A stretch of 64,000 bases of DNA from Multivorans sp965232105 (GTDB taxonomy: Bacteria; Acidobacteriota; Thermoanaerobaculia; Multivoradales; Multivoraceae), in assembly GCA_965232105.1 (NCBI GenBank), contig OZ246956.1, positions 1,612,001 to 1,676,000 of the forward strand. Reading direction: 5' to 3'. The translations under genes and the position numbers were made by a program. This document shows, in pieces, positions 33,378-41,611 of the stretch (its first letter is position 1; each line of letters begins with the position of its first letter). The notes under the pieces are model-generated. The model was not told the DNA's origin, ran no database searches, and saw nothing but the letters and a program-made list of their open reading frames with translations.

Positions 33378-34796
33378 CTACTGAACCGGGGCGCCCACGT
33401 CCTCGCGCCACCGTGCAAGGGCCGCCATCATGTCGTCGACGCGCTGCGGCTCATCGGCGGCAAGGTCCGTCGTCTCGCCGAGGTCGGTTTCCAGGTCGAA
33501 GAGCATTGGCACCGGCTCGACGACTTCCTCGCCTTCCGCCGCGGCTGCCCGCTGCGTCCGCCGGTCGATGACCAGCTTGTAGCGGCCGTCTCGTACAGCG
33601 GCGCCGCGCCAGAACTGGCGGGCGCTGCTCCAGAAGAGCTGGCGGGGCGGCGTTCCCTCGCCGCCTTCGAGCACCGGACCGACGTCGATGCCGTCGAAGG
33701 GCAGGTCGGGGTGCGCCGCACCGCCGGCCATCGCGAGGACTGTGGGCATCACGTCGAGCGTCGAGGTGATCGCGTCGGAGGTCGAACCGGGAGCGATCCT
33801 GCCGGGCATGGCGGCGATCGAGGGGACGCGGTGACCACCTTCCCAGTAGCTCGCCTTGAAGCCGCGGAGCGCTCCGTTGGAGCCTTCCCGGGTGGCGCCG
33901 TTGTCGGAGAAGAACCAGACCAGCGTGTCCCCGGACAGGCCCTGCTCCTCCAGAGCGTCGAGGACGCGGCCGACACCTTCGTCCATCGACTCGACCATCT
34001 CGCGGTAGGCGCGTTTCCGGTCGGTCACCGAGCCCACCCCCGGAAACTGATCGCTGCCTTCGTAGCGTTCCGCCGGGTCGCCGGGACCCTGGTACGGGTA
34101 GTGCGGGGCGTGGTGGGCCAGGTACAGGAAGAACGGCTCGTCCCGGTGCTCGGCGATGAACCGCTCGGCGTGGTCGCCGATCAGGTCGGTGAGGTAGCCG
34201 TCTTCGGCCTCGAGCGTCTCCCCGTTCCACCAGTCGGGACGACCCATGCGGTCGACGTGGGACTGGTAGTCGATGTTGCCGCTGACGAAGCCTCGGAACT
34301 CTTCGAAACCGTGCAGCGGCGGCTTGAACCGCGGCAGGTAACCGAGGTGCCACTTGCCGAACACGGCGGTCGCGTAGCCGAGCTCCCGGAAGCCCTCGGC
34401 GATCGTGTGGGCCTCGGCATCGATACCCTGGTGGTAGAGCGGGCTGTCGGAGTTGGCGAGCAGGACGGCGGGAACCCCGGCCCGGTGCTGGTAGCGCCCG
34501 GTGACCAGCCCGGCGCGAGTCGGCGAGCAGACCGCGCCGCTGGTGTGGAAGTCGGTCAGCATCATGCCGGCGGCGGCCAGCCGGTCGAGGTTCGGCGTCT
34601 CGATCCAGCCGGCGTACGGGCTGACGTCGCCGTAGCCGAGGTCGTCGGCCATGATGAGGATGATGTTCGGAGATTGCCGGTCCTCGCCGCGCGCGGCCGA
34701 GTCGACCTCGTCTGGCGGCGCTCCGCAGCCGGTGACCATAGCGGCAGCCACGGCGCCAGCGAGTGCGGCGGTGCGAATCCCGCGAGTTGCTCTCAT
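33378..34796 (-). CDS. Sulfatase (arylsulfatase A type), lipoprotein
   Basis: A 472-residue exported sulfatase, a paralogue of the one at 27656. The lipobox VTGC is at Cys24. Metal-binding Asp51-Asp52 lie in MADDLGYGD, and the formylglycine motif C-S-P-T-R starts at Cys90 (GAVCSPTRAGLVTGR). GKWHLG, LAHHAPHYPY and FFSDNGATREGSNG supply further active-site residues. It should depend on the FGE at 13 kb. ATG 34796 gives a short basic n-region. It is divergent from the phosphatase-superfamily gene, 73 bp away. Confidence 0.92.
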   Translation of the reverse strand: MRATRGIRTAALAGAVAAAMVTGCGAPPDEVDSAARGEDRQSPNIILIMADDLGYGDVSPYAGWIETPNLDRLAAAGMMLTDFHTSGAVCSPTRAGLVTGRYQHRAGVPAVLLANSDSPLYHQGIDAEAHTIAEGFRELGYATAVFGKWHLGYLPRFKPPLHGFEEFRGFVSGNIDYQSHVDRMGRPDWWNGETLEAEDGYLTDLIGDHAERFIAEHRDEPFFLYLAHHAPHYPYQGPGDPAERYEGSDQFPGVGSVTDRKRAYREMVESMDEGVGRVLDALEEQGLSGDTLVWFFSDNGATREGSNGALRGFKASYWEGGHRVPSIAAMPGRIAPGSTSDAITSTLDVMPTVLAMAGGAAHPDLPFDGIDVGPVLEGGEGTPPRQLFWSSARQFWRGAAVRDGRYKLVIDRRTQRAAAAEGEEVVEPVPMLFDLETDLGETTDLAADEPQRVDDMMAALARWREDVGAPVQ

Positions 34797-34869
34797 TGTC
34801 CAGTAACCACTGCCGCGCGTCGGTTTCTTGGTGACGTTGGCAGAAAACGCGATCGTATACTCGGGTTCA

Positions 34870-36003
34870 ATGGGTGGCAGCGCGTTTCGGGACTGTGCCC
34901 GCCGAATTCGGGCACTCATTCCGCTGGCCCTTTGCGCGGTCACAAGCGCAGCGGATGCACAGGGTCGTACACGCAACGTCGTGCTTGTGACCCTCGATGG
35001 CGTGCGGACGGAAGAGATCTTCGGGGGTCTGGATGTCGGCGTCCTGCGGTCCACCGTCGGCGAGGCGAGAGACCTGGCCGACACCGAGACCTATCGGAAG
35101 TACTGGGCCGCGACGCCGGAGGAGAGACGGGCGCTGTTGATGCCCTTCTTCTGGGGCCGGTTAATGCAGACGCAAGGCTCCATCGGCGGCAACCAGGAGC
35201 TGGGCAGTCGCGTGTTGCTGACCAACGAACGTCGGTTTTCCTATCCCGGCTACTCAGAACTCCTGACAGGTCAGGCGCACGACGACGTGATCGTCAGCAA
35301 CGATCCTGTGCGCAATCCGTACCCGACCGTTCTCGAGTTTCTGAAGCGAAAGCTCGAGTTGTCCTCGCGCGAGGTAGCGGCTTTCGCATCCTGGAGCGTG
35401 TTCAGGTGGATCGTGGAGCACGAGGAAGGTGCGATGACCGTCAACGCGGGATTCGAGTCGTACGATCACCCCGACCCTCAGGTCCGCATGCTGAGCCAGC
35501 TTCAGTTCGACACGCCCACGCCGTGGGACACCGTGCGCCACGACGCGTATACGTTTCGCTTCGCGTTGGCTCACCTGAGGACCTATCGGCCACGGGTGCT
35601 CTATCTCGCCCTCGGTGACGCTGACGATTGGGCTCACGGGGGCAGGTACGATCGCTACCTGGACTCCGTGGCGAGGGCCGATGGCTACTTGCAGCAGCTC
35701 TGGGAGTTCCTTCAGGGCGACGAGCAGTATCGGGGCACTACGAGCCTTGTGATCGCGGTGGATCACGGTCGGGGGAAGACGCCGGCGGACTGGACGGCTC
35801 ATGGCGCGGATGTCGAAGGCGCGCAGAACGTGTGGGTTGCCGTCGCGAGTCCGGATGTTCCATTGCGGGGCGAGTGGCGAGGTGGCGCCGTCGTCTATCA
35901 GAATCAGATCGCCGCGAGCGTGGCGCGGCTCCTCGGTTTCGATCTGGGCGAGCAGAATCCCCAGGCGGGCCGTCCAATTGAACGACTCTTCGAGGGTCCC
36001 TAG
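34870..36003 (+). CDS. Secreted alkaline-phosphatase-superfamily phosphodiesterase-like protein
   Basis: A 377-residue exported protein with a signal peptide ending near SAADAQG. The fold is that of the alkaline phosphatase/NPP superfamily. The first metal Asp is in NVVLVTLDGVRTEEIFGG. The middle YPGYSELLTG takes the place of the NPP P-N-H/T-G block, and the later metal ligands are in ALGDADDWAHGG, IAVDHGRG and DWTAHGADVEGAQNVWV. The usual Thr/Ser nucleophile is not obvious near the first Asp, so the chemistry may differ. The upstream extension to 34828 is rejected because the signal peptide starts at ATG 34870. Confidence 0.75.
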   Translation: MGGSAFRDCARRIRALIPLALCAVTSAADAQGRTRNVVLVTLDGVRTEEIFGGLDVGVLRSTVGEARDLADTETYRKYWAATPEERRALLMPFFWGRLMQTQGSIGGNQELGSRVLLTNERRFSYPGYSELLTGQAHDDVIVSNDPVRNPYPTVLEFLKRKLELSSREVAAFASWSVFRWIVEHEEGAMTVNAGFESYDHPDPQVRMLSQLQFDTPTPWDTVRHDAYTFRFALAHLRTYRPRVLYLALGDADDWAHGGRYDRYLDSVARADGYLQQLWEFLQGDEQYRGTTSLVIAVDHGRGKTPADWTAHGADVEGAQNVWVAVASPDVPLRGEWRGGAVVYQNQIAASVARLLGFDLGEQNPQAGRPIERLFEGP

Positions 36004-36026
36004 CAGCCGGCTGCCTGAGGGGTTGC

Positions 36027-36719
36027 GTGCGCGAACAGACCCTCTATCCGCCGGTCAAGGCGTTCCTCGAGGCGCAGGGCTATGACGTCAAGGGAGAGGT
36101 CAACGGTTGCGATGTCGTCGCCGTCCGGGGCGAGGAGCCGCCTGTAGTCGTCGAACTGAAGACGAGCTTCTCCCTGCCGTTGGTGTTCCAGGGGATCGCG
36201 CGCCAGGGCCTCTCCGACAACGTCTACCTCGCCGTTCCGCCCTTCTCCCGCCGAACGACCCGCCGTAACGACGCACTGGCGCTGTGCCGCCGCCTGGGCC
36301 TGGGGCTGCTGACGGTCCGGCTTGAGCCGACGCCGTTCGTCGAGGCGCTGGTCGACCCGGCGCCGTACCGGCCGCGCCGGCGCAAGCACGCCATTGGACG
36401 GTTGCTGCGGGAGTTCCAGCGCCGGGTGGGCGATCCGACCCAGGGTGGCTCGACCGGCCGCCCGATCATGACCGCCTACCGGCAGGACGCCCTGCGCTGT
36501 GCCGCCCATCTTCGTCGCAACGGTCCTACCAAGGCTGCCGTCGCCGCCGAGGAAACGGGCGTCGCCCGGGCCAGGTTGATCATGTACGCCGATCACTACG
36601 GCTGGTTCGAGCGCGCAGCCGCTACGCCTCCCGGGGTCTACGGCTTGACGCCGAAGGGCCATGCGGCACTCGACCGGTACGCCGATGTCGTGGCGGCCCT
36701 GGAGCGGAGCGGCCAGTAG
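36027..36719 (+). CDS. DUF2161 family PD-(D/E)xK nuclease-like protein
   Basis: A 230-residue cytoplasmic protein. The first half has a PD-(D/E)xK-type core: YPPVKAFLEAQGYDVKGEVNGCDVVAV with Asp, then VVVELKTSF with Glu-Leu-Lys. This corresponds to DUF2161, annotated elsewhere as a putative phosphodiesterase. The second half contains a winged-helix-like region (TKAAVAAEETGVARARLIMYADHYGWF). The GTG at 36027 fits the family start. It is followed nine bases later by rarA, suggesting a shared role in DNA maintenance. Activity is inferred from the motif only. Confidence 0.7.
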   Translation: MREQTLYPPVKAFLEAQGYDVKGEVNGCDVVAVRGEEPPVVVELKTSFSLPLVFQGIARQGLSDNVYLAVPPFSRRTTRRNDALALCRRLGLGLLTVRLEPTPFVEALVDPAPYRPRRRKHAIGRLLREFQRRVGDPTQGGSTGRPIMTAYRQDALRCAAHLRRNGPTKAAVAAEETGVARARLIMYADHYGWFERAAATPPGVYGLTPKGHAALDRYADVVAALERSGQ

Positions 36720-36728
36720 CCTAGGAAC

Positions 36729-38078
36729 GTGACCGGTAAACCGAGGACCGGCGGCCTGTTCGAGGAGCCTGGCGAGCCAGGAACCGGGTCCGCGCCACCG
36801 CTCGCCGAGCGGATGCGCCCGGCCACTTTCGACGAGTTCGTGGGCCAGGAGCACATCCTCGCCGAGGACAGGGTGCTGCGGCGATCGATCGAGGCGGACC
36901 GGGTGCCGTCGCTCCTCTTCTGGGGACCGCCGGGATCGGGCAAGACGACCCTGGCGCGGCTGATCGCCACGGTTACGAGCGCGCACTTCGAGCCGGTAAG
37001 CGCGGTGTCGGCCGGGGTGAAGGACCTGCGCAGCGCCGTCGCCGGCGCCGACCAGCTCCGATCCCTCTACGGCCGTCCGACGATCCTGTTCGTCGACGAG
37101 ATCCACCGCTTCAACAAGGCTCAACAGGACGTCATCCTGCCCCACGTCGAGGACGGCACGATCACCTTCATCGGGGCGACGACGGAGAACCCGTCCTTCG
37201 AGGTCAACGCGCCGCTCCTGTCGCGGTGCCGCGTGTTCACCCTCCACGCCCTCGATGAAGAGGCGATGACCGGGATCGTCGAGCGCGCGTTGTCGGACGA
37301 GGACCGCGGTCTGGGCCTGCTGGCCCCGGAACTGGAAGAGGATGCCGTGTTGCATCTCGTGAACATCGCGAACGGCGACGCACGTGTGGCGCTGAACGCC
37401 CTGGAGATGGCGGTCGTGGCGGCGGAGCCGGGCAAGGACGGCGTCCGCCGGATCGGCATGGAGGCCATCTCGGACGCCCTGCAGCGGCGAACGCCCCAGT
37501 ACGACAAGGCCGGCGACAGCCACTACGACACGATCTCGGCCTTCATCAAGTCCGTCCGCGGCTCCTCGCCTGACGGTGCCCTCTACTGGCTGGCCCGGAT
37601 GCTGGAAGCCGGCGAGGATCCGCTGTTCATCGCCCGCCGGCTGGTCATCCTGGCTGCCGAGGACATCGGACTCGCGAATCCGGGGGCGTTGCCGGTCGCG
37701 GTCGCGGCGCAGCAGGCCGTCCACTTCATCGGGCTTCCCGAGGGCCGCATTCCGCTCGCCGAGGCGACGGTCTACTTGGCGACGTCACCCAAGAGCAACG
37801 CCGCCTACGTGGCGCTCGGTCGGGCCATGCAGGACGTGCGGAACGCTCCGCACGAACCCGTACCGCTGCATCTCCGCAACGCCGCCACCGGCCTGATGCG
37901 CGGCATGGGCTACGGCAAGGACTACAAGTACGGTCACGACTCCGAAGGCCACTTCGAGGAGCAGGAGTACCTGCCGCCCGGTCTGTCAGGCCGCCGCTAC
38001 TACGAGCCGTCGGACCAGGGCTCGGAGGCCGCCATCGCCGAACGCCTGCGCCGCTGGTGGGGCGACGACGAGAAGTAG
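36729..38078 (+). CDS. rarA: Replication-associated recombination protein A (AAA+ ATPase)
   Basis: A 449-residue clamp-loader-like ATPase that acts at stalled replication forks. Walker A GPPGSGKT is at 66-73, and Walker B is in ILFVDEIHRFNKAQQD. Sensor 1 is in FIGATTENPSFEVN, and the C-terminal tetramerisation part is in YDTISAFIKSVRGSSPDGALYWLARML. The N-terminal PLAERMRPATFDEFVGQEHIL is typical. Length is normal. The GTG start lies nine bases after the DUF2161 gene and the two may be cotranscribed. Confidence 0.95.
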   Translation: MTGKPRTGGLFEEPGEPGTGSAPPLAERMRPATFDEFVGQEHILAEDRVLRRSIEADRVPSLLFWGPPGSGKTTLARLIATVTSAHFEPVSAVSAGVKDLRSAVAGADQLRSLYGRPTILFVDEIHRFNKAQQDVILPHVEDGTITFIGATTENPSFEVNAPLLSRCRVFTLHALDEEAMTGIVERALSDEDRGLGLLAPELEEDAVLHLVNIANGDARVALNALEMAVVAAEPGKDGVRRIGMEAISDALQRRTPQYDKAGDSHYDTISAFIKSVRGSSPDGALYWLARMLEAGEDPLFIARRLVILAAEDIGLANPGALPVAVAAQQAVHFIGLPEGRIPLAEATVYLATSPKSNAAYVALGRAMQDVRNAPHEPVPLHLRNAATGLMRGMGYGKDYKYGHDSEGHFEEQEYLPPGLSGRRYYEPSDQGSEAAIAERLRRWWGDDEK

Positions 38079-38082
38079 GCCG

Positions 38083-39423
38083 TTACCGGATCACCAGAAC
38101 CCGCGCCTGCGGCGGATGGAGCCACTCGATCCCGCGCTCCGTGATCAGCGCGTTCTCCTCGACGTTGATCGGGATCTTGTTGCCGTCCCACTCCTCGGCG
38201 GGATAGAAGACGATGTACTCGAGCGAGATGATCGAGTTGGGGCGGACGACGTACTTCGTCCGCTCGGGGAAGATCTCGAACAGGCTCGCGGCCATGTCGT
38301 GGCCGATGTTGCCGGCGGCGTGCATGCCGACGTTGACCTCGATGCCGGGCGCGTCGGGGCCCGCCTCCTCCAGTTCGGTGTAGACATAGCCGGCGTCCCG
38401 GATGATCTGCTTCAGCTCGTCGAACTGTTCGCGGCCGGTGCGGCCGGAGCGGACGTGCTTGCGGATGATTTCCTGCACCTTCTTCGATTCGGCGAACGTG
38501 TTCAGCACGTCCGGCGGCGGCTCGGTCTCGCCCTCGCGGAGGACATAGGCGAAGCGCTTGATGTCGGTCGAGAAGTTGTTCCGGCCGGCGCCCCAGTCGA
38601 TCTGCAGCACGTCGCCACGCTGGATGACCCGCTCCGTACCGCCGATCTCGCTGCCGTCCGGACGGTGGCTGTAGACAGTCGGGTACCAGGCGCGCAGCAG
38701 ATTGTGGTCATGCAGCTTCTGCTCCAGCCAGCGGGCGACCTCGGCGTGGGTCGTCTTGCCCGGGGTGACGACCTCGTTGGAGAGCGCCCGTTCGATCAGC
38801 CGGCGCGTGAGGTCGCCGATCTTCGCGAACTCGACGATCTCGCCGGCGACCCGCTCGCCGTGGAAGTCGGCGATCAGGTGCTGGGCCGAGGTGAAGCGGG
38901 CCGCGTACTTCTCGCCCAGTTCACTGGTCAGGCCCTTGAAGTCCGTGTGCGTGAGCCCGTCTGCGATGTGAAGTCCCTCGGACTCGTAGGGCACGGCGAG
39001 GTAGTTCAGGCCGATGGTCTGTGGATCGCGCTCCTCGACGATCGACCGCAGTTCGCCTTCCTCGCCGAACCGGTCGTAGGCGCCGCATTCACGGGCCAGG
39101 TCGGTCTCGGGACCGAGCTGGATCCGTTCGATGCGGTCGCCGCCCCGGTCGGTGAAAATGAAGAACCCCTGGCCGTTGACGGTGGCGATCCCGAAGTCGC
39201 GGGTCATCGGCTGGGTGCCGCGGCCCCGGTCGATCACGATCCACATCTCGATGTCGTTGCGCCGCATCGCGCCAGGCAGCACGTAGTCGAACTTGTCGTG
39301 CCGGATCATGCAGGAGGTCTCCCACCGCGAGCGCACGTCGTCGGGTTCGGCGCTCGAAGCGGGCGCGGCGGTGGCGGTGGACGCCAGGGCAGCGGCGAGA
39401 ACGGTCGGCAGCGAGAGCTTCAT
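38083..39423 (-). CDS. Exported M24-family peptidase (Xaa-Pro type)
   Basis: A 446-residue creatinase/aminopeptidase P-fold protein with a signal peptide (LPTVLAAALASTATAAPASS). The C-terminal pita-bread domain shows DVLQIDWGAG and a second Asp in STDIKRF, then GMHAAGNIGHD with a His, and Glu residues in FEIFPE and ISLEYIV. These are candidate ligands of the dinuclear metal site. It probably cleaves N-terminal residues from peptides, or has creatinase-like chemistry, in the periplasm. ATG 39423 is chosen because the signal peptide starts there and AAGGAG lies just upstream. Confidence 0.8.
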   Translation of the reverse strand: MKLSLPTVLAAALASTATAAPASSAEPDDVRSRWETSCMIRHDKFDYVLPGAMRRNDIEMWIVIDRGRGTQPMTRDFGIATVNGQGFFIFTDRGGDRIERIQLGPETDLARECGAYDRFGEEGELRSIVEERDPQTIGLNYLAVPYESEGLHIADGLTHTDFKGLTSELGEKYAARFTSAQHLIADFHGERVAGEIVEFAKIGDLTRRLIERALSNEVVTPGKTTHAEVARWLEQKLHDHNLLRAWYPTVYSHRPDGSEIGGTERVIQRGDVLQIDWGAGRNNFSTDIKRFAYVLREGETEPPPDVLNTFAESKKVQEIIRKHVRSGRTGREQFDELKQIIRDAGYVYTELEEAGPDAPGIEVNVGMHAAGNIGHDMAASLFEIFPERTKYVVRPNSIISLEYIVFYPAEEWDGNKIPINVEENALITERGIEWLHPPQARVLVIR

Positions 39424-39485
39424 CTTCGTTCTCCTTGGAAGTGAATTGCAGTCACTATAGAGGGCGATACCGTGGGGTGCCGTCC

Positions 39486-39582
39486 GCAACGTCGGTTCGC
39501 CATTCCTGCAACCCGGGTGGCGCGACCCGCGACACTCGTGAACCGGTCCGTGCGGCCGTCAGCGGCCGCACGGATGGAACTG
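39486..39582 (-). repeat. Palindromic intergenic repeat, long form (copy 5)
   Basis: The H1 hairpin is perfect: CCGTGCGGCCG-TCAG-CGGCCGCACGG at 39548-39573. Its arm sequence differs from other copies at paired positions (GGCCG for GCCCG), so both strands of the stem changed together. H2 (around 39514-39533) is decayed. It ends 10 bp before the DUF3604 gene. Confidence 0.8.
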
Positions 39583-39591
39583 GGAGATTGA

Positions 39592-41604
39592 ATGAGAAAC
39601 GAGTCGTACCGCGCCCTGCCGATCCTCGTGGCCGCCGCCATTGTCGCGTGCGCCGGTCCCGCTGCCGAAGGCGCTCCGCAGGACCCGGCCATCCCTGGAG
39701 GCAGCGTGGCCCGCACCGAAGACCGGCCCGCCTGCGTCGACGCGTCGCCGCTCCGCCAGGCGCTGTTCGGTGACCTCCACGTCCACACGAGCTTCTCGTT
39801 CGACGCGGCGGCGAACAGCACCGGCGCCACGCCGGCGGATGCGTACCGCTACGCGAAGGGCGAGTCGATCCCGTTCTGGCCTATCGGCGAAAACGGCGTG
39901 CCGACGGGCAGCATCACGATCGACCGGCCGCTCGACTTCGTGGCGGTGACCGACCACGGCGAGTTCCTGGGCGAACGCCGCCTGTGTCGGGATCCCGAGT
40001 CCCCGCGCTACGACTCGGAGTTCTGCACCGAGTTTCGCTCGAACCAGCGAGTGGGAATGCAGATGCTCGGCGCCGTCATCACGACGGAGACGCCGAGCCG
40101 GATCGAAGAACTGTGCGGCGAGGACGGGTCGCTCTGCCTGGAATGGGCGAAGAGTCCCTGGGAGGCGATCATCGACGCGGCGGAAGACGCCTACGACCGG
40201 ACGGAGGAGTGCAGCTTCACCAGCTTCGTCGGCTACGAGTACACCGGCACGCCGGGGATCTCGAACTACCACCGCAACGTCGTCTTCCGGGGCTCGGAGG
40301 TGCCAGACCTGCCGGTGTCCTACGTCGACGCTCCGACGGACAGCCTGCTCTGGCAGGGGCTCGACGCAGTATGTGGCGAGGGCACCGCGCGGCCGGGTTG
40401 CGACTACCTTACGATCCCGCACAACAGCAATCTCGCGAACGGACGGATGGCGCCGTACCGCGGGCTCGCCGGAACGCTCGAGGCCCGCCGCGGGTACGCC
40501 GAGAAGCGGCTGGAGCGTGAGCCGATCATCGAGATCTTCCAGCACAAGGGCGGCTCCGAGTGCATCAACGGCCTGTCGACCGTGTTCGGCGAGCCGGACG
40601 AGCTGTGCGACGTCGAGGCGGTGCGGGTGATGGGCCGCGAAGAGACGGTCCAGTCACTGCTTACGGGCGAGACCACCTTGCGGACGGAGGAGTGCCCCGA
40701 GGGCGAGAACGGCAACCAGGGCATGCTCGGCGCCGGCTGCGTCGACCGGACGGACTTCGTGCGTTCGGCTCTCGTCACAGGCCTCAAGGAGGAGATGGAG
40801 ACCGGGCTCAATCCGGTCAAGCTCGGCATCATCGCGTCGACCGACACGCACACCGCGACGCCGGGGGCGGTGGCGGAAGAGGACTGGGGCGGCGCGGTGT
40901 CCGTGGAGCAGACGCCCGAGGAGCGCCTTCAGCCGGGTCTCCTGACCAGCGGCATCGACGGCAATCCCGGCGGTCTGGCCGGCGTCTGGGCGGTCGAGAA
41001 CTCCCGCGACGCGATCTTCGAGGCGATGGAGCGCCGTGAGGTATTCGGCACCTCGGGTCCGCGGATCCGTCCGCGGTTCTTCGGCGGCTGGAACTACTCG
41101 GCGAACCTCTGTGACCAGCCGGACCTGCTGGAACAGGCTTACGCAGGCGGCGTGCCGATGGGCGGGGACCTGACGGGGGCCGGCGACGACGCGGCGCCGA
41201 CCTTCCTCGCCTTCGCCGCCCGCGACCCGGCGGACGACGCCGGGCTCCTGCAGCAGCTCCAGCTGATCAAGGGCTGGGTCGACGCCGAGGGAACGAGCCG
41301 TATCCAGGTCATCCCGATCGCCGGGTCGCCCGACAACGGCGCCAGCGTCGATCCTGCGACCGGCGAGCGAAGCGGGGACGGGCACGACAGCCTCTGCACC
41401 GTCTACCGCGACGAGGAGTTCGATCGCGGCCTGCACGCCTACTACTATCTGCGGGTGGTCGAGAACCCCAGCCTGCGCTGGAGCTGGCACGACTGCCGGC
41501 GCCTCGCACCGGAAGACCGCCCCGCCGTGTGCTCGGACGGCTCCTACCCCGAGACGATCCAGGAGATGGCCTGGACGTCTCCGATCTGGTACCGGCCGGA
41601 GTAG
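39592..41604 (+). CDS. DUF3604 protein (PHP-like), lipoprotein
   Basis: A 670-residue exported protein with a lipobox (IVACAG). The N-terminal FGDLHVHTSFSFDA and FVAVTDHGEFLGE provide His and Asp residues of a PHP-type metal site, and GIIASTDTHTATPG adds more. DUF3604 proteins are large, exported PHP-fold hydrolases of unknown substrate, frequent in marine and soil heterotrophs. Many Cys residues occur, consistent with disulfides outside the cytoplasm. The Shine-Dalgarno GGGAG is seven bases before ATG. It is followed eight bases later by the serine hydrolase frame. Confidence 0.88.
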   Translation: MRNESYRALPILVAAAIVACAGPAAEGAPQDPAIPGGSVARTEDRPACVDASPLRQALFGDLHVHTSFSFDAAANSTGATPADAYRYAKGESIPFWPIGENGVPTGSITIDRPLDFVAVTDHGEFLGERRLCRDPESPRYDSEFCTEFRSNQRVGMQMLGAVITTETPSRIEELCGEDGSLCLEWAKSPWEAIIDAAEDAYDRTEECSFTSFVGYEYTGTPGISNYHRNVVFRGSEVPDLPVSYVDAPTDSLLWQGLDAVCGEGTARPGCDYLTIPHNSNLANGRMAPYRGLAGTLEARRGYAEKRLEREPIIEIFQHKGGSECINGLSTVFGEPDELCDVEAVRVMGREETVQSLLTGETTLRTEECPEGENGNQGMLGAGCVDRTDFVRSALVTGLKEEMETGLNPVKLGIIASTDTHTATPGAVAEEDWGGAVSVEQTPEERLQPGLLTSGIDGNPGGLAGVWAVENSRDAIFEAMERREVFGTSGPRIRPRFFGGWNYSANLCDQPDLLEQAYAGGVPMGGDLTGAGDDAAPTFLAFAARDPADDAGLLQQLQLIKGWVDAEGTSRIQVIPIAGSPDNGASVDPATGERSGDGHDSLCTVYRDEEFDRGLHAYYYLRVVENPSLRWSWHDCRRLAPEDRPAVCSDGSYPETIQEMAWTSPIWYRPE

Positions 41605-41611
41605 GGGCGGC

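Noticed and set aside
36000..37724. A 574-codon leftward frame across the DUF2161 and rarA genes
   Set aside because: Both rightward genes have strong motifs; the leftward frame is Arg/His/Gln-rich shadow sequence.
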